From Acidobacteriota bacterium (GTDB lineage: Bacteria > Acidobacteriota > Blastocatellia > UBA7656), in contig JBFMDH010000003.1 of the NCBI GenBank assembly GCA_040754075.1, positions 202,307 to 266,306 on the forward strand: a stretch of 64,000 nt of DNA, in the 5' to 3' direction. Numbering within the stretch: the first letter of the stretch is position 1; each line of letters begins with the position of its first letter. Below the pieces are notes generated by a model, which saw only the letters and a list, made by a program, of their open reading frames with translations, was not told the DNA's origin and did no database searches. The position numbers were made by a program, and so were the translations under genes. Shown piece after piece: positions 26,084 to 35,808 of the stretch.

Positions 26084-26138
26084 AGCCTTTTTGTTACTCT
26101 CGCATATCAATAAACCTGCTCTTCACACACGGGTTTTT

Positions 26139-26483
26139 ATGAAAAAAAAAGACCTTTATTTCATCATCGGCGCGATTGTCATCATCGGCATTTTCGTTTA
26201 TCTGTCTTACATCGGACGAAAAGCCAAACCGCTGACGGCGATTACTGAACACGCAGGCATCACCGACAAAACCGAACCGGCTTCATGTCTTCCGTGTCAC
26301 GCGCCGGATTCCAACGTCAAACCGATGCCGGAACACCATCCGAAGAAGGGTCGTCCGCCCGACAAATCCAGTTGTTTTATGTGTCATAAACCGCCCGCGT
26401 CAGCGAGCGCCCTATTTTTACCTACTTTTTCTAAAGCTATATCGGAGGGAAAATTTAAATGGCAAAGCCAGCAGCAAAAATAA
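26139..26483 (+). CDS. Membrane-anchored small di-haem c-type cytochrome
   Basis: Start ATG 26139 gives [17 protein letters not shown], an uncleaved N-terminal anchor (~5-25). Two haem-binding sites follow, CLPCH (~51-55) and CFMCH (~79-83), separated by a His/Pro-rich segment. The product is 114 residues, the size of a periplasm-facing electron carrier. No Shine-Dalgarno is evident. The last 25 bp overlap the start of the aldehyde dehydrogenase, so the frame may end later than the functional protein needs, and coupled translation is likely. An electron-acceptor role for a neighbour is possible, but the aldehyde dehydrogenase downstream is NAD(P)-type. Confidence 0.7.
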   Translation: MKKKDLYFIIGAIVIIGIFVYLSYIGRKAKPLTAITEHAGITDKTEPASCLPCHAPDSNVKPMPEHHPKKGRPPDKSSCFMCHKPPASASALFLPTFSKAISEGKFKWQSQQQK

Positions 26484-27967
26484 AACATGAATGCAATTTT
26501 ATAAACGGCAAGTGGGTCGCCCCCGCTTCCGGTGAGTACCTTGAAAACCGCAACCCCGCAGATACGCGCGAACTCGTCGGGCGTTTTCCGGCTTCAAACG
26601 CCGAAGACGTCAATCAGGCGGTCGCCGCCGCCAAAGCCGCTTTTCAAATATGGCGCAAAACTCCTGCGCCGCGTCGCGCCGAAATTCTTTTCAAAGCCGG
26701 TGAAATTTTAATCCGTCGCAAAGATGAATTCGCCCGCGCTATGACCCGCGAAATGGGCAAAGTTCTTAAAGAGACCAGCGGCGATGTGCAGGAAGCCATC
26801 GATATGACTTACTTCATCGCCGGTGAAGGTCGCCGCCTGCACGGGTACACCACGAAAGCGGAACTGCCGAACAAAACCGCGATGTGCGTGCGCGAACCCA
26901 TAGGCGTTTGCGGACTGATTACGCCGTGGAATTTTCCAATGGCAATTCCGTCGTGGAAAATTTTACCGGCGCTCATTTGCGGCAATACCGTGGTCATCAA
27001 ACCCGCAGAAGACACGCCGCTTTCGACCTATAATTTCGTCGAAGCCTTAATTGAAGCAGGCGTTCCCGCAGGCGTCGTCAACATCGTTTCCGGTTACGGC
27101 GAAGCGGCAGGCGCGGCGCTTACCAATCACCCCGATGTGCGCTTGATTTCGTTTACGGGTTCAACCGACACCGGGCGCATTGTGGCAACCGCCGCCGCGC
27201 AAACCGACAAGATTTGCTCGCTTGAGATGGGCGGCAAAAATGTCGTGATGGTGATGGAAGACGCCGACCTTGAACTCGCGGTTGAAGGCGTTTTGTGGGG
27301 CGCGTTTGGCACTTCGGGTCAACGTTGCACCGCAGCCTCGCGCGTCGTAGTGCATAAACGGGTCGCCAAAAAATTCACCCAGATGTTAGTCGAAGGCGCA
27401 AAAACTTTGCGACTCGGCAATGGACTCGGCAATAAAACCGATGTCGGTCCGGTCATCAACGAAGAGGCGATGAATAAAATTCTCGGCTACATCGAAATCG
27501 GCAAAACCGCAGACCGCGCTAAACTCTTGTGTGGCGGCAATCGCGCCACCAAAGGCGAGTTGAAATACGGTTATTTCATCGAGCCGACCATATTTGGCGG
27601 CGTCAAGCCTGCGATGCGCATCGCCCAGGAAGAGATTTTCGGACCCGTGCTTTCGATTATCGAATGCAAAGATTTGCAAGACGCCGTCACCATTGCCAAC
27701 AGCGTGAAATATGGGCTTTCGGCTTCGATTTACACGCGTGATGTCAATCGCGCTTACCAGGCAATGGAAGATTTGCAGACCGGAATTTTTTATGTCAACG
27801 CTTCGACCATCGGCGCAGAAGTTCACTTGCCGTTTGGCGGCGTGAAAGCCACCGGCAACGGTCATCGCGAAGGCGGCTTACAGGTCTTGGATATTTTCTC
27901 CGAGTGGAAAGCCGTTTACGTCGATTATTCGGGCAAATTGCAACGCGCCCAGATTGATAACCAGTGA
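26459..27967 (+). CDS. NAD(P)-dependent aldehyde dehydrogenase
   Basis: The 502-residue protein oxidises an aldehyde to the acid. It has the Rossmann segment [14 protein letters not shown] with the active-site Asn. FTGSTDTGR, the general-base Glu in LEMGGKN (~256) and the nucleophile Cys in GQRCTA (~289) complete the site. The C-terminal [16 protein letters not shown] is typical of the family. ATG 26459 follows ATCGGAGGGAAAATTTAA. The sequence is closest in style to piperideine-6-carboxylate/2,5-dioxovalerate-type dehydrogenases, but the substrate cannot be fixed from sequence. Alanine dehydrogenase follows on the same strand after a long non-coding gap. Confidence 0.93.
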   Translation: MAKPAAKIKHECNFINGKWVAPASGEYLENRNPADTRELVGRFPASNAEDVNQAVAAAKAAFQIWRKTPAPRRAEILFKAGEILIRRKDEFARAMTREMGKVLKETSGDVQEAIDMTYFIAGEGRRLHGYTTKAELPNKTAMCVREPIGVCGLITPWNFPMAIPSWKILPALICGNTVVIKPAEDTPLSTYNFVEALIEAGVPAGVVNIVSGYGEAAGAALTNHPDVRLISFTGSTDTGRIVATAAAQTDKICSLEMGGKNVVMVMEDADLELAVEGVLWGAFGTSGQRCTAASRVVVHKRVAKKFTQMLVEGAKTLRLGNGLGNKTDVGPVINEEAMNKILGYIEIGKTADRAKLLCGGNRATKGELKYGYFIEPTIFGGVKPAMRIAQEEIFGPVLSIIECKDLQDAVTIANSVKYGLSASIYTRDVNRAYQAMEDLQTGIFYVNASTIGAEVHLPFGGVKATGNGHREGGLQVLDIFSEWKAVYVDYSGKLQRAQIDNQ

Positions 27968-27970
27968 ATT

Positions 27971-28076
27971 AGTTCGTAGTCCGTAGTCCGTAGCCTTTGT
28001 TTTTGAGTTTTTTGCCGTAAACGAAAGATTGTGATGATGAAATAACTATGGACTATGGACTACGGACTACGGACTT
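27971..28076. repeat. Heptamer-array palindrome C
   Basis: The left arm (GTAGTCC-GTAGTCC-GTAG, 27976-27993) faces a right arm of TGGACTA/CGGACTA units (28045-28076). The loop is about 50 nt. It begins only 4 bp after the aldehyde dehydrogenase stop. A single further unit (AGTCCGTAG) occurs at 28102-28110. Confidence 0.85.
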
Positions 28077-28114
28077 CCTGCTTATTCAACTTAGGTCTGG
28101 AAGTCCGTAGCGCA

Positions 28115-28225
28115 ATGCAGGCATTTCGTGAAACCGAATTGGCAAAAAGCCTGAACGCGGTTTATCAAATCGAAGGCAATAAGCGCGTTGACATTTCTGA
28201 AGTGACTCAAGTGCTGCGCGATTGA
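28115..28225 (+). pseudogene. Possible short coding remnant (36 codons)
   Basis: An ATG at 28115 opens a 36-residue frame (MQAFRETELAKSLNAVYQI..., ending VTQVLRD) with codon usage like the neighbouring genes, and the frame continues upstream without a start. There is no ribosome site, and the upstream edge runs into palindrome C. It could be the C-terminal remnant of a gene cut by the palindrome, or chance. The rest of 28226-28363 shows nothing except the leader of alanine dehydrogenase. Confidence 0.3.
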
Positions 28226-28363
28226 AATAGAAACCCCCCTTCACCATGCAACGGGCTTCAACTTATAAAAATCTCTCCGCGCCGTTTCGTTATTCCTGCA
28301 AAACATCGTAAAATCGAAACTCATAAATCAGCCTTATTACAAAATAAATCTGGAGACTTACGA

Positions 28364-29473
28364 ATGAAAATCGGACTACCAAAGGAAGTGAAAGATAATG
28401 AAAATCGCGTCGGACTCACGCCTGCCGGGGTCAAAGCCCTCACCGACGCCGGACACGCTGTCCTGGTGCAGAAATCCGCAGGCGAAGGTTCGGGCATCAC
28501 CGACGCCGAATACGCGCAAGCGGGCGGGCACCTGGTTGACCCCGCCGCCGAAGCCTGGGACGTCGATATGGTCGTCAAGGTCAAAGAACCGATCCCTGCG
28601 GAATACGGTTTTTTGCGTGAAAATCTTTTGCTTTTTACTTACTTGCATCTGGCTCCCGCGCGTGAACTCACCAAAGCATTACTTGATAGCGGCACCATCG
28701 GCGTCGCTTATGAAACCGTCACCAACGACAAAGGTCATCTGCCACTGTTGACCCCGATGAGCGAAGTCGCAGGTCGTATGGCTGTGCAAATCGGCGCGTA
28801 TTATCTAGAAAAAGTCAACGGCGGACGCGGCGTATTGATGGGCGGCGTTCCCGGAGTTGAACCGGCGCAGGTGACCATCTTGGGCGGCGGCGTGGTCGGC
28901 ACCAACGCCTGCAAGATGGCAGTGGGACTTGGCGCAGCCGTCACGCTGATTGACCGCGACCTCGACCGATTGCGCTACCTTGATGATATTTTCGGAAGCC
29001 GCATTCGCACGCTGGCTTCCAATCCTTACACCATTGCCGCATCGGTAGCGCAATCGGATTTGGTTATCGGCGGCGTTCTCGTGCCGGGGGCGGCGGCTCC
29101 GCGACTGGTCACCCGCGATATGCTTAAAACCATGCCGACGGCTTCGGTGATTGTTGACGTTGCGGTTGACCAGGGCGGTTGCATCGAAACTACCAAAGTC
29201 ACAACCCACAGCAACCCGACTTACTTTGTTGACGGGGTGTTGCATTACGGCGTCGCGAATATGCCGGGCGCGGTGCCGCGCACCTCGACCTTTGCGCTGA
29301 CGAATGTGACCATGCCGTTTGCCGTGAAGCTTGCCAATCTCGGTGTGGTTGAAGCCATCAAACGCGACCCGCATCTCAAACGCGGCGTCAATACTTTTAA
29401 AGGCAAATGCGTTTACGAAGCTGTCGCCATTGATCAAGGCATCGAATACACGCCGATTGACAGTTTGATTTAA
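28364..29473 (+). CDS. ald: Alanine dehydrogenase
   Basis: The 369-residue enzyme reversibly deaminates L-alanine to pyruvate with NAD. It shows the family start [20 protein letters not shown], the substrate-binding Lys in VKVKEP (~75) and TYLHLAP with the catalytic His (~96). The dinucleotide fold is [13 protein letters not shown] (~170-182). The length is standard (about 370). ATG 28364 has a weak GGAGACTTACGA leader. A perfect 16-bp hairpin follows 24 bp after the stop. The gene is probably monocistronic. Confidence 0.96.
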   Translation: MKIGLPKEVKDNENRVGLTPAGVKALTDAGHAVLVQKSAGEGSGITDAEYAQAGGHLVDPAAEAWDVDMVVKVKEPIPAEYGFLRENLLLFTYLHLAPARELTKALLDSGTIGVAYETVTNDKGHLPLLTPMSEVAGRMAVQIGAYYLEKVNGGRGVLMGGVPGVEPAQVTILGGGVVGTNACKMAVGLGAAVTLIDRDLDRLRYLDDIFGSRIRTLASNPYTIAASVAQSDLVIGGVLVPGAAAPRLVTRDMLKTMPTASVIVDVAVDQGGCIETTKVTTHSNPTYFVDGVLHYGVANMPGAVPRTSTFALTNVTMPFAVKLANLGVVEAIKRDPHLKRGVNTFKGKCVYEAVAIDQGIEYTPIDSLI

Positions 29474-29497
29474 TCCAGGTTGTCGGTTGTTCAAAAA

Positions 29498-29534
29498 GGG
29501 GATTAGCCTGTGGTAAAGCCACAGGCTAATCCCC
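29498..29534. terminator. Perfect 16-bp hairpin after ald
   Basis: GGGGATTAGCCTGTGG (29498-29513) pairs perfectly with CCACAGGCTAATCCCC (29519-29534) across TAAAG. There is no T-tract after it on the plus strand, although A5 precedes it. It is either a factor-assisted terminator, a transcript stabiliser or a REP-type element. The remaining ~165 bp to the esterase gene show no gene. Confidence 0.55.
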
Positions 29535-29701
29535 GCAGCGCCTCCCGCGCCTTTCTTTGCGTTTTGGCGTGAAATAGCTTTTATTCACCTACACCAGCCT
29601 GGTTGTTGTTCCTTCTTGAACTTTTACCTTGCCCGATACTTTTTAAGACTTTTTCGGTCGCATTCAAATCAAAACCTTGAAACTGATTTCAGGAGATATT
29701 T

Positions 29702-30532
29702 ATGCGATTGATGAGAGCCGCGTTTATTGTCACTCTACTTTCGGTTATCGCCGTCGGTTTAACCATCAAATTCAAATCCGGAGCGCACGCATTCAGATTC
29801 AACGAAGGCGGTCAAAATAAGACCTTCACGGTTGATGGCGTCGAACGAACCGCGATTATCTACGCCAATACGGAAGCCGCGCCGAAAGCGGGCGTGCCGG
29901 TGGTGTTTTTCTTTCACGGACACGGCGGCAATTCACGCAACATTGACCGTCGCTACCAGCTAAACACCCTCTGGCGTGAAGCGGTGTGTGTTTATCCGCA
30001 AGGACTCACGGGCGTGCAAGGCATTACCGACCCGGAAGGCAAAAAAACCGGCTGGCAAAAAAATCCCGGTGAACTCGGCGACCGCGATGTGAAATTTTTT
30101 GACGCCATGCTTGCCGGACTGCAAAAAGCTTACCGGATTGATATGAATCGCATTTATGTGATGGGGCATTCAAACGGCGGGCGGTTCGTCAATGTCTTGT
30201 GGAAGATGCGCGGCGAACAACTTGCCGCCATTTGTTCCGTAGCCGGGCAGGGCGGCTTGATGATTCAAAACGCGGTGCCGAAATCCATCTTCATGATTGC
30301 CGGGGAGCGTGACCCGCTGGTGCCCTTTGAAGGACAAAAACGCAGCATGGATGTGGTTCGCAAAGTGTTAAAGACCGACTCAACAAAAGCCAAAACCGAA
30401 GGTTTGATGACCACAGAACCCGGCACGAATGGCACAGAGCTTGTCACCTACCTGCATCCCGGCGGGCACGAATTTCCTCAAGAGACCTTGCCGGCGATTA
30501 TCAGTTTTTTTAAACGTCATCCCAAAGCCTGA
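29702..30532 (+). CDS. Exported PHB-depolymerase/feruloyl-esterase-like hydrolase (LpqC type)
   Basis: The 276-residue alpha/beta hydrolase has an N-terminal hydrophobic export signal (MRLMRAAFIVTLLSVIAVGL). The oxyanion region is VVFFFHGHGGN, the nucleophile elbow GHSNGG (Ser ~158) and a late His in LHPGGHEFPQ. The acid is probably Asp in GERDPLVPF. This domain layout matches the poly(3-hydroxybutyrate) depolymerase/feruloyl esterase group. ATG 29702 follows AGGAGATATTT. It would hydrolyse an ester outside the cytoplasm, but the substrate is unknown. Confidence 0.88.
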   Translation: MRLMRAAFIVTLLSVIAVGLTIKFKSGAHAFRFNEGGQNKTFTVDGVERTAIIYANTEAAPKAGVPVVFFFHGHGGNSRNIDRRYQLNTLWREAVCVYPQGLTGVQGITDPEGKKTGWQKNPGELGDRDVKFFDAMLAGLQKAYRIDMNRIYVMGHSNGGRFVNVLWKMRGEQLAAICSVAGQGGLMIQNAVPKSIFMIAGERDPLVPFEGQKRSMDVVRKVLKTDSTKAKTEGLMTTEPGTNGTELVTYLHPGGHEFPQETLPAIISFFKRHPKA

Positions 30533-30596
30533 ACGTTGAACCGGCGGGTTTATTGGTCTATCTTCTCTGCGACGAATTCACAGGGAGGCACAGACC

Positions 30597-30806
30597 ATGA
30601 GAGATGAAAGCCAGGAGTGGCAATTGCGTTGTCCAAAATGTGGACGCGCTAAAACCTACGCGGAACTCGGCGGCTACCGCGCGGGCGCAGCTTCAAAAGG
30701 TAAACGCCTGCTCGGTTGGTGCAGCCAGTGTCGCTGGTTTCGCTGGGCGATTGTTGAACGGGTCCCCGCCAAAGATAATGTTGCAAATACCCCGGCAAGC
30801 GATTGA
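30597..30806 (+). CDS. Small zinc-ribbon protein (69 aa)
   Basis: ATG 30597 follows CAGGGAGGCACAGACC. The 69-residue product has CPKCG near residue 12 and CSQC near 42, four cysteines that can form one zinc ribbon, and it has a basic centre. No export signal is visible. The size and fold type suggest a nucleic-acid or protein-binding accessory role, but no family is recognised. It is 64 bp after the esterase on the same strand. Confidence 0.65.
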   Translation: MRDESQEWQLRCPKCGRAKTYAELGGYRAGAASKGKRLLGWCSQCRWFRWAIVERVPAKDNVANTPASD

Positions 30807-31120
30807 GCAGGCATTTCTTTCAAAACTTCGTTTCCACTGAATGAGCGAATCAATTGGTTTTTATAGAAGAAATCGTTCTTGCCTGAATGGGAAAATTTAC
30901 TTCGCGGATTGGGAGCTTGACTGAGAAAAACCAATCCTGCAAATCCGTTTCATCCGCTGAATCCGAGGATAAATTATCGCCTTTCGCAACTGTGCGCTTG
31001 CGCTTTTAGCGACACCTGTGAAATCCCCTGGAATATAAAGCCCAACCGAATGATTTATTCTCAAGATTGCCAGCGCGAATTCTATGAGGCAAAATTTCCG
31101 AGAAAAATCAGGAGAACGCC
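30807..31120. other. Gene-free interval
   Basis: 314 bp between the zinc-ribbon gene and msrA. No open frame, strong hairpin or tandem repeat was found. A GATTGGG/CCAATC pair around 30909-30945 is too weak to call. It presumably holds the msrA promoter; the AGGAG before msrA lies at its right end. Confidence 0.5.
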
Positions 31121-31810
31121 ATGCGTAAATTATTTTTTAGCTTTTTAATCCTGCCGCTTTTTGTAGCCGCGCAAATCAGTTGCGCCGCCGCGCAATCTTC
31201 AACCTCAGAAGGCAAAGAATCAACCAAAGCCGCAACCAGTGAAACCACTGCAACCGCAGAAGGCAAACAGGTCGCCACCCTTGCGGGCGGCTGTTTCTGG
31301 TGCACCGAAGCAATCTTTAAAGAACTGCGCGGCGTCGAGCGGGTGGAATCGGGCTATTCGGGCGGCTCGGTTAAAAATCCGACCTATGAACAGGTTTCAA
31401 GCGGGACGACCGGACATGCCGAAGTCATTCAAATCACCTTTGACCCGACAGTCGTTTCATTCAAGGAACTTCTTGAAGTTTTCTTTGTCACCCACGACCC
31501 GACGACTTTAGACCGGCAGGGCGCAGACATCGGCACGCAATATCGTTCAGCAGTTTTTTACCATTCAAAGGAACAGAAAAAAATTGCCGAAGAGGTCATC
31601 AAAGATTTCACCGCGCAGAAGCTTTACCCAAACCCGATTGTCACCAAACTTGAACCCTTCAACGCATTTTATAAAGCCGAGGAATATCACCAGAATTATT
31701 ACGAGCGCAATCCTGAAAAAGGTTATTGTCGCATCGTCATCGAGCCGAAGGTTTTGAAGTTTCGCAAACAGTTTATCAATAAGCTCAAAAAAACCGAGCA
31801 GTCGCAATAA
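31121..31810 (+). CDS. msrA: Exported peptide-methionine (S)-S-oxide reductase
   Basis: The 229-residue enzyme reduces methionine-S-sulfoxide in damaged proteins. The catalytic GCFWC is at 57-61, with Cys58 the nucleophile. The GYSGG, HAEVIQI, DPTTLDRQG and QYRSA blocks are all present. Unlike cytoplasmic MsrA, it has an N-terminal signal (MRKLFFSFLILPLFVA; a Cys at 21 could be lipidated but the lipobox is poor) and a Ser/Thr/Glu linker. It therefore acts in the periplasm or at the envelope. ATG 31121 follows AGGAGAACGCC. Confidence 0.95.
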   Translation: MRKLFFSFLILPLFVAAQISCAAAQSSTSEGKESTKAATSETTATAEGKQVATLAGGCFWCTEAIFKELRGVERVESGYSGGSVKNPTYEQVSSGTTGHAEVIQITFDPTVVSFKELLEVFFVTHDPTTLDRQGADIGTQYRSAVFYHSKEQKKIAEEVIKDFTAQKLYPNPIVTKLEPFNAFYKAEEYHQNYYERNPEKGYCRIVIEPKVLKFRKQFINKLKKTEQSQ

Positions 31811-31857
31811 ACCCGTTCAACGAAAAGCTGCACGAAAATCAATTTCCGGAGTGATTG

Positions 31858-33054
31858 ATGGTGAAAAAGGCGAGCCGTTGTTTAGCAATTTTTATAACCT
31901 TGCTTTCGCTTACGGTTTCGCTTTTTTCAAAGCAATCATCAACCGATAAATCGCCGCTTGCGCCGGATGCCTCCGGCAAAAACCAGGCGCAAAAACAATC
32001 CGAAAAGCAAACCGCACCTGCGGCATTCACCTATCAAAGCGAAACCGCAGACCGCGACATTGCCGCAATCTACGCGCCCGATTTTTATCAAGCCTATGCC
32101 GAAAAGCGTTTCGATTACCTCACCAATTTTGACTTCGATGGCGACTGGCGCGGCGACAACAACTGGGCGAATGCCGGTAAAGCGGAATTTGCGATGAAGG
32201 CGTTCATCTATTTCGCGGTGAGCGAAACCGCTACCCATTACTTCATTCACTACGCGGTCTTTCATCCACGCGATTACAAAGGCGGTGAACGGCGCGGCAT
32301 GATTTTGAGCGAAATGATTCGCGAAGGCGCGAAAATCGGCACTCAGTATGACCCCACCGGCAAACTTGATGAAGCAGTCCTGGCGCACGAAAACGACATG
32401 GAAGGCTGTCTGGTCGTGGTGGAAAAAAATCTCAACAAACCGAAAAAATCCCGCGTCGCTTATGTTGAAACCCTCGCGCATAACAAGTTTTTGAAGTATG
32501 CGCCGGACACAAAAAATCTCAAAGGCGTACAGACAATTCAATTTGAAGGCAAGCGCCCGCGATTGTTCATCGAAGCCAAAGGTCACGGCATGGCGGCTTA
32601 CACAGGCAAAGAGAAAGAGGTCGTTGAGAAAAAATATTTGCTCTATTCCTTCACCGGCGAATCCGAAAACCCCGAAGAAAAAAATAGTCCGGCTGTCGGG
32701 TATGATTTGCTGCCGCTTTACAGCACGCTCTGGAGTCGCGCACAGAATACGCCCAACGAGACGTTTGGCGAAGCGCAGGAATACCAAGGTGTAAAGCTGG
32801 TCAAGTCGTTGAACGAAACCAAAGCGGATGAAAAATCCGTGGAGTTGAATAAACTCGGTTCGGCGTTTTCAGGTAAAGTCGGCGCAGAAAACATGGCGCG
32901 ACCGCCCTGGGGTTGGTTCGATAGCAGTGAACGCGAGAGACCTCTGGGCGAATGGTTTTTTAACCCTGCCGAAACTATCAAACGCCATTTCAAACAGGAT
33001 GAAAAATTTGCCCTGACCTATACGCACAATCCCTTTTCAGGCGTATTTCGTTAA
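31858..33054 (+). CDS. Exported protein of unknown function
   Basis: The start is ATG 31858 behind CCGGAGTGATTG; a TTG one codon earlier is unlikely. The 398-residue product has a signal peptide (MVKKASRCLAIFITLLSLTVS) and a Gln/Lys-rich linker. A Tyr/Asp-rich domain (ADRDIAAIYAPDFYQAY to TNFDFDGDWRGDNNW) and a HYFIHYAVFHPRDYKGG segment with clustered His/Asp follow. The C-terminus contains ARPPWGWFDSSERERP. The His/Asp pattern could bind metal. I do not recognise the family. It follows msrA by 47 bp and may be cotranscribed with it. Confidence 0.75.
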   Translation: MVKKASRCLAIFITLLSLTVSLFSKQSSTDKSPLAPDASGKNQAQKQSEKQTAPAAFTYQSETADRDIAAIYAPDFYQAYAEKRFDYLTNFDFDGDWRGDNNWANAGKAEFAMKAFIYFAVSETATHYFIHYAVFHPRDYKGGERRGMILSEMIREGAKIGTQYDPTGKLDEAVLAHENDMEGCLVVVEKNLNKPKKSRVAYVETLAHNKFLKYAPDTKNLKGVQTIQFEGKRPRLFIEAKGHGMAAYTGKEKEVVEKKYLLYSFTGESENPEEKNSPAVGYDLLPLYSTLWSRAQNTPNETFGEAQEYQGVKLVKSLNETKADEKSVELNKLGSAFSGKVGAENMARPPWGWFDSSERERPLGEWFFNPAETIKRHFKQDEKFALTYTHNPFSGVFR

Positions 33055-33157
33055 ATTGACCGCGACAAAATTTTCCGTCGCGTGTAAGCTTGCTTTTCCA
33101 GCCGTCATGGCAACGACCTGCTGCGAGTTCAATGTCGAAAAATAATCGCTGAAATAA

Positions 33158-33265
33158 AATTCTCTGCGACCTCTGTGAAAGCCTCTGGGTTCTCTGCGGT
33201 TACTTTCAACCGGAAATATGAATCGCAAAGAATACAGAGGAAACCTCAGAGGACGCGGAGGTATT
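33158..33265. repeat. Imperfect palindrome built on TCTG units
   Basis: The left arm 33158-33202 repeats TCTGCGACC/TCTGTG/TCTGGGTTC/TCTGCGG. The right arm 33219-33265 is its imperfect complement (ACAGAGG, TCAGAGGACGCGGAGG). The repeat spacing is 9 or 13 bp rather than 7, so it is a different subtype from the heptamer palindromes. It lies 75 bp before the peptidase start. Confidence 0.7.
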
Positions 33266-33339
33266 CGCGGCGCGCGTCACTTGTCGAATTCGCAGTTCAT
33301 TAAAATTTGCATGACAACATTACTTCTCGGAGAAAATTT

Positions 33340-35598
33340 ATGAATCGCCAACGCCACTTTCTGGTTTTGCTAATTATCTTGTTCATCGCGCAAATGGGTT
33401 TCGCGCAACAAACGGCAACCGACCCGTCGCGCCTCACGCTTGAGCGCATCTACAGTTCAAATGAATTCACTCCTAATTTTTTGCCGCAATCGCGCTGGAT
33501 TGACGGGGGCGCGGGCTACACGACGCTTGAAGCTTCAAAGACTGCACAAGGACGCGACATTGTGCGTTACGACACGGCAACCGGCGGGCGCGCGATTTTG
33601 GTTGCCGCAGAAAAATTGATTCCCGCAGGACAAAATGCGCCGCTGGCGATTCACAACTACATCTGGTCGCCCAGCGGCAAACTGCTGATGATTTATACGA
33701 ATTCGCAAAAAGTCTGGCGACTCAATACGCGCGGCGATTACTGGGTATTGGATTTAAACACCGGCAAATTATCCAAACTCGGCGGCGACGCCAAGCCCGC
33801 GACCTTGATGTTTGCCAAATTTTCCCCCGACAACACCCGCGTCGCTTATGTGCGCGAAAATAATTTGTATGTTGAAAACCTCGCTGATCATCGCATCACC
33901 CAACTTACCTCTGACGGTTCGCGCACCATCATCAACGGGACATTCGATTGGGTCTATGAAGAAGAGTTGGATTTGCGCGACGGTTGGCGTTGGAGTCCCG
34001 ACAGTAAACAAATTGCTTACTGGCAACTTGATGCTGAAGGCGTGAAAAATTTCAACCTCATCAACTACACCGACGAACTCTATTCCAAAGTCATTCCCAT
34101 TCAATACCCGAAAGCCGGTGAAAGCAATTCGGCGGCGCGCATCGGCGTGGTGAGCGCCGTAGGCGGCGCGACCCGTTGGATGCAGGTTCCGGGCGACGCG
34201 CGCAACAATTACCTGGCGCGCATGGATTGGGCGGAAAGCGCGGCTGAACTCATCATTCAACAACTCAATCGCCTGCAAAACACCAACACCGTGATGCTCG
34301 CTGATGCGAAAACCGGAGGTGTGCGCGCGGTTTTAACCGAAGTGGATAAAGCGTGGGTGGATATTTACGGTGATGAAGTGACCTGGTTTGATGGCGGCAA
34401 AAGTTTTTTGTGGGTGAGTGAACGCGATGGCTGGCGACACGTCTATGTGATTTCGCGTGATGGCAAAACGACGCGCCTGGTGACCAAAGGCGAATATGAT
34501 GTGGTGAGCATTCAAAGCGTCGATGATGCGCAGGGATGGTTATATTTCATCGCTTCGCCGGAAAATGCTACGCAACGGTATTTGTATCGCGCGAAACTCG
34601 ATGCGAGCGGTAAAGCCGAACGCCTGTCGCCTGCAAGTCAATCCGGGTGGCATTCGTATAACATTGCGCCGAATTCCAGTTGGGCATTTCATACCTATTC
34701 ATCATTTGGCGCACCGCCGCGCACAGAACTGGTGCGACTGCCGGAACACACCGTGGCGCGGGTGATGGTTGATAACGCGGCGTTGCAGGCGAAAGTTAAA
34801 CAACTCAAATTGGGAGCCAGCGAATTTTTCCGCGTCGATATTGGCGAGGGGCTGCAACTTGATGGCTGGATGATTAAACCGCCGGATTTCGACGCGTCGA
34901 AAAAATATCCGGTGCTGTTTTATGTTTACGGCGAACCGGCGGCGCAAACCGTCACCGATAACTGGGGCGGTGGAAATTATCTCTGGCATCAGATGCTTGC
35001 CGGTGAAGGTTACATCGTGATGAGCGTCGATAATCGCGGCACACCTGCGCCGCGCGGACGCGAATGGCGAAAAATTATTTATCGTCAATTCGGGCTGGTG
35101 GCTTCGCAGGATGAAGCAAATGCCGTTCGCGCGATTTCGCGCTGGCCATTTGTTGATGCAACGCGCATCGGCATATGGGGATGGAGCGGCGGCGGTTCAT
35201 CTACGCTGAATGCGCTGTTTCGTTTTCCCGAGGTTTATCGTATGGGCATGGCGGTTGCGCCCGTAGGCGACCCGCGTTATTACGACACGATTTATCAGGA
35301 ACGTTATATGGGACTTCCGCAAGACCACCCGGACGAATATAAACGTGGCGCACCCGTGACCTTTGCTCATCAGTTGAAAGGTGACCTGTTAATCGTGCAT
35401 GGAACGGGCGATGATAACGTGCATTATCAAAATTCGGAGGCGGTGATTAACGCGCTCATCAAAGCCAACAAACCATTTACCATGATGGCTTATCCGAATC
35501 GCACACATGGAATTTTTGAAGGCGAGAATACCACGCGCCATCTGTTTGAACTGCTCACCAGATTTTTGCGCGAGAAGTTACCGGCGGGCGGGCGATGA
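33340..35598 (+). CDS. Exported dipeptidyl-peptidase IV-type serine peptidase (S9B)
   Basis: The start is ATG 33340 behind TCGGAGAAAATTT. The 752-residue product has a signal peptide (to ~MGFAQ). An N-terminal beta-propeller follows, with the DPP IV double-Glu motif DWVYEEEL (~205-212) that binds the substrate N-terminus. The C-terminal alpha/beta hydrolase has nucleophile GWSGGG (~613), Asp in HGTGDDNVHY and His in RTHGIFEG. It would remove dipeptides, typically X-Pro, in the periplasm. A strong terminator follows 44 bp after the stop. Confidence 0.93.
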   Translation: MNRQRHFLVLLIILFIAQMGFAQQTATDPSRLTLERIYSSNEFTPNFLPQSRWIDGGAGYTTLEASKTAQGRDIVRYDTATGGRAILVAAEKLIPAGQNAPLAIHNYIWSPSGKLLMIYTNSQKVWRLNTRGDYWVLDLNTGKLSKLGGDAKPATLMFAKFSPDNTRVAYVRENNLYVENLADHRITQLTSDGSRTIINGTFDWVYEEELDLRDGWRWSPDSKQIAYWQLDAEGVKNFNLINYTDELYSKVIPIQYPKAGESNSAARIGVVSAVGGATRWMQVPGDARNNYLARMDWAESAAELIIQQLNRLQNTNTVMLADAKTGGVRAVLTEVDKAWVDIYGDEVTWFDGGKSFLWVSERDGWRHVYVISRDGKTTRLVTKGEYDVVSIQSVDDAQGWLYFIASPENATQRYLYRAKLDASGKAERLSPASQSGWHSYNIAPNSSWAFHTYSSFGAPPRTELVRLPEHTVARVMVDNAALQAKVKQLKLGASEFFRVDIGEGLQLDGWMIKPPDFDASKKYPVLFYVYGEPAAQTVTDNWGGGNYLWHQMLAGEGYIVMSVDNRGTPAPRGREWRKIIYRQFGLVASQDEANAVRAISRWPFVDATRIGIWGWSGGGSSTLNALFRFPEVYRMGMAVAPVGDPRYYDTIYQERYMGLPQDHPDEYKRGAPVTFAHQLKGDLLIVHGTGDDNVHYQNSEAVINALIKANKPFTMMAYPNRTHGIFEGENTTRHLFELLTRFLREKLPAGGR

Positions 35599-35642
35599 CG
35601 CTGAGGTGTGAAAAGTTAATGCTTGATTAGAAAATAGCGAGT

Positions 35643-35680
35643 AACGCGAAACCGGCTACTGTAGCCGGTTTCGCGTTTTA
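35643..35680 (+). terminator. Intrinsic terminator after the S9 peptidase
   Basis: AACGCGAAACCGGCTA (35643-35658) pairs perfectly with TAGCCGGTTTCGCGTT (35662-35677) across CTG, followed by TTAA. It is a compact, strong hairpin. Confidence 0.85.
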
Positions 35681-35808
35681 AGGTTGAGGTGATGTTCGCC
35701 GCACGCTCCAATGAAATGCCACCGGGCTTTGGTCGTTTTATGAGGGGTCGCGATGTGCAACAACCGCAACCCTGACGCTCTGATGCTTTCTTGTTATACT
35801 GAAAGCTT

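Noticed and set aside
30807-31120. Possible tRNA or structured RNA in the gap before msrA
   Set aside because: No cloverleaf, conserved T-loop or strong stem was found.
33340-35598. GWSGGG instead of GWSYGG as a damaged peptidase active site
   Set aside because: The glycine variant is common in bacterial S9 enzymes and the rest of the triad and the double-Glu motif are present.
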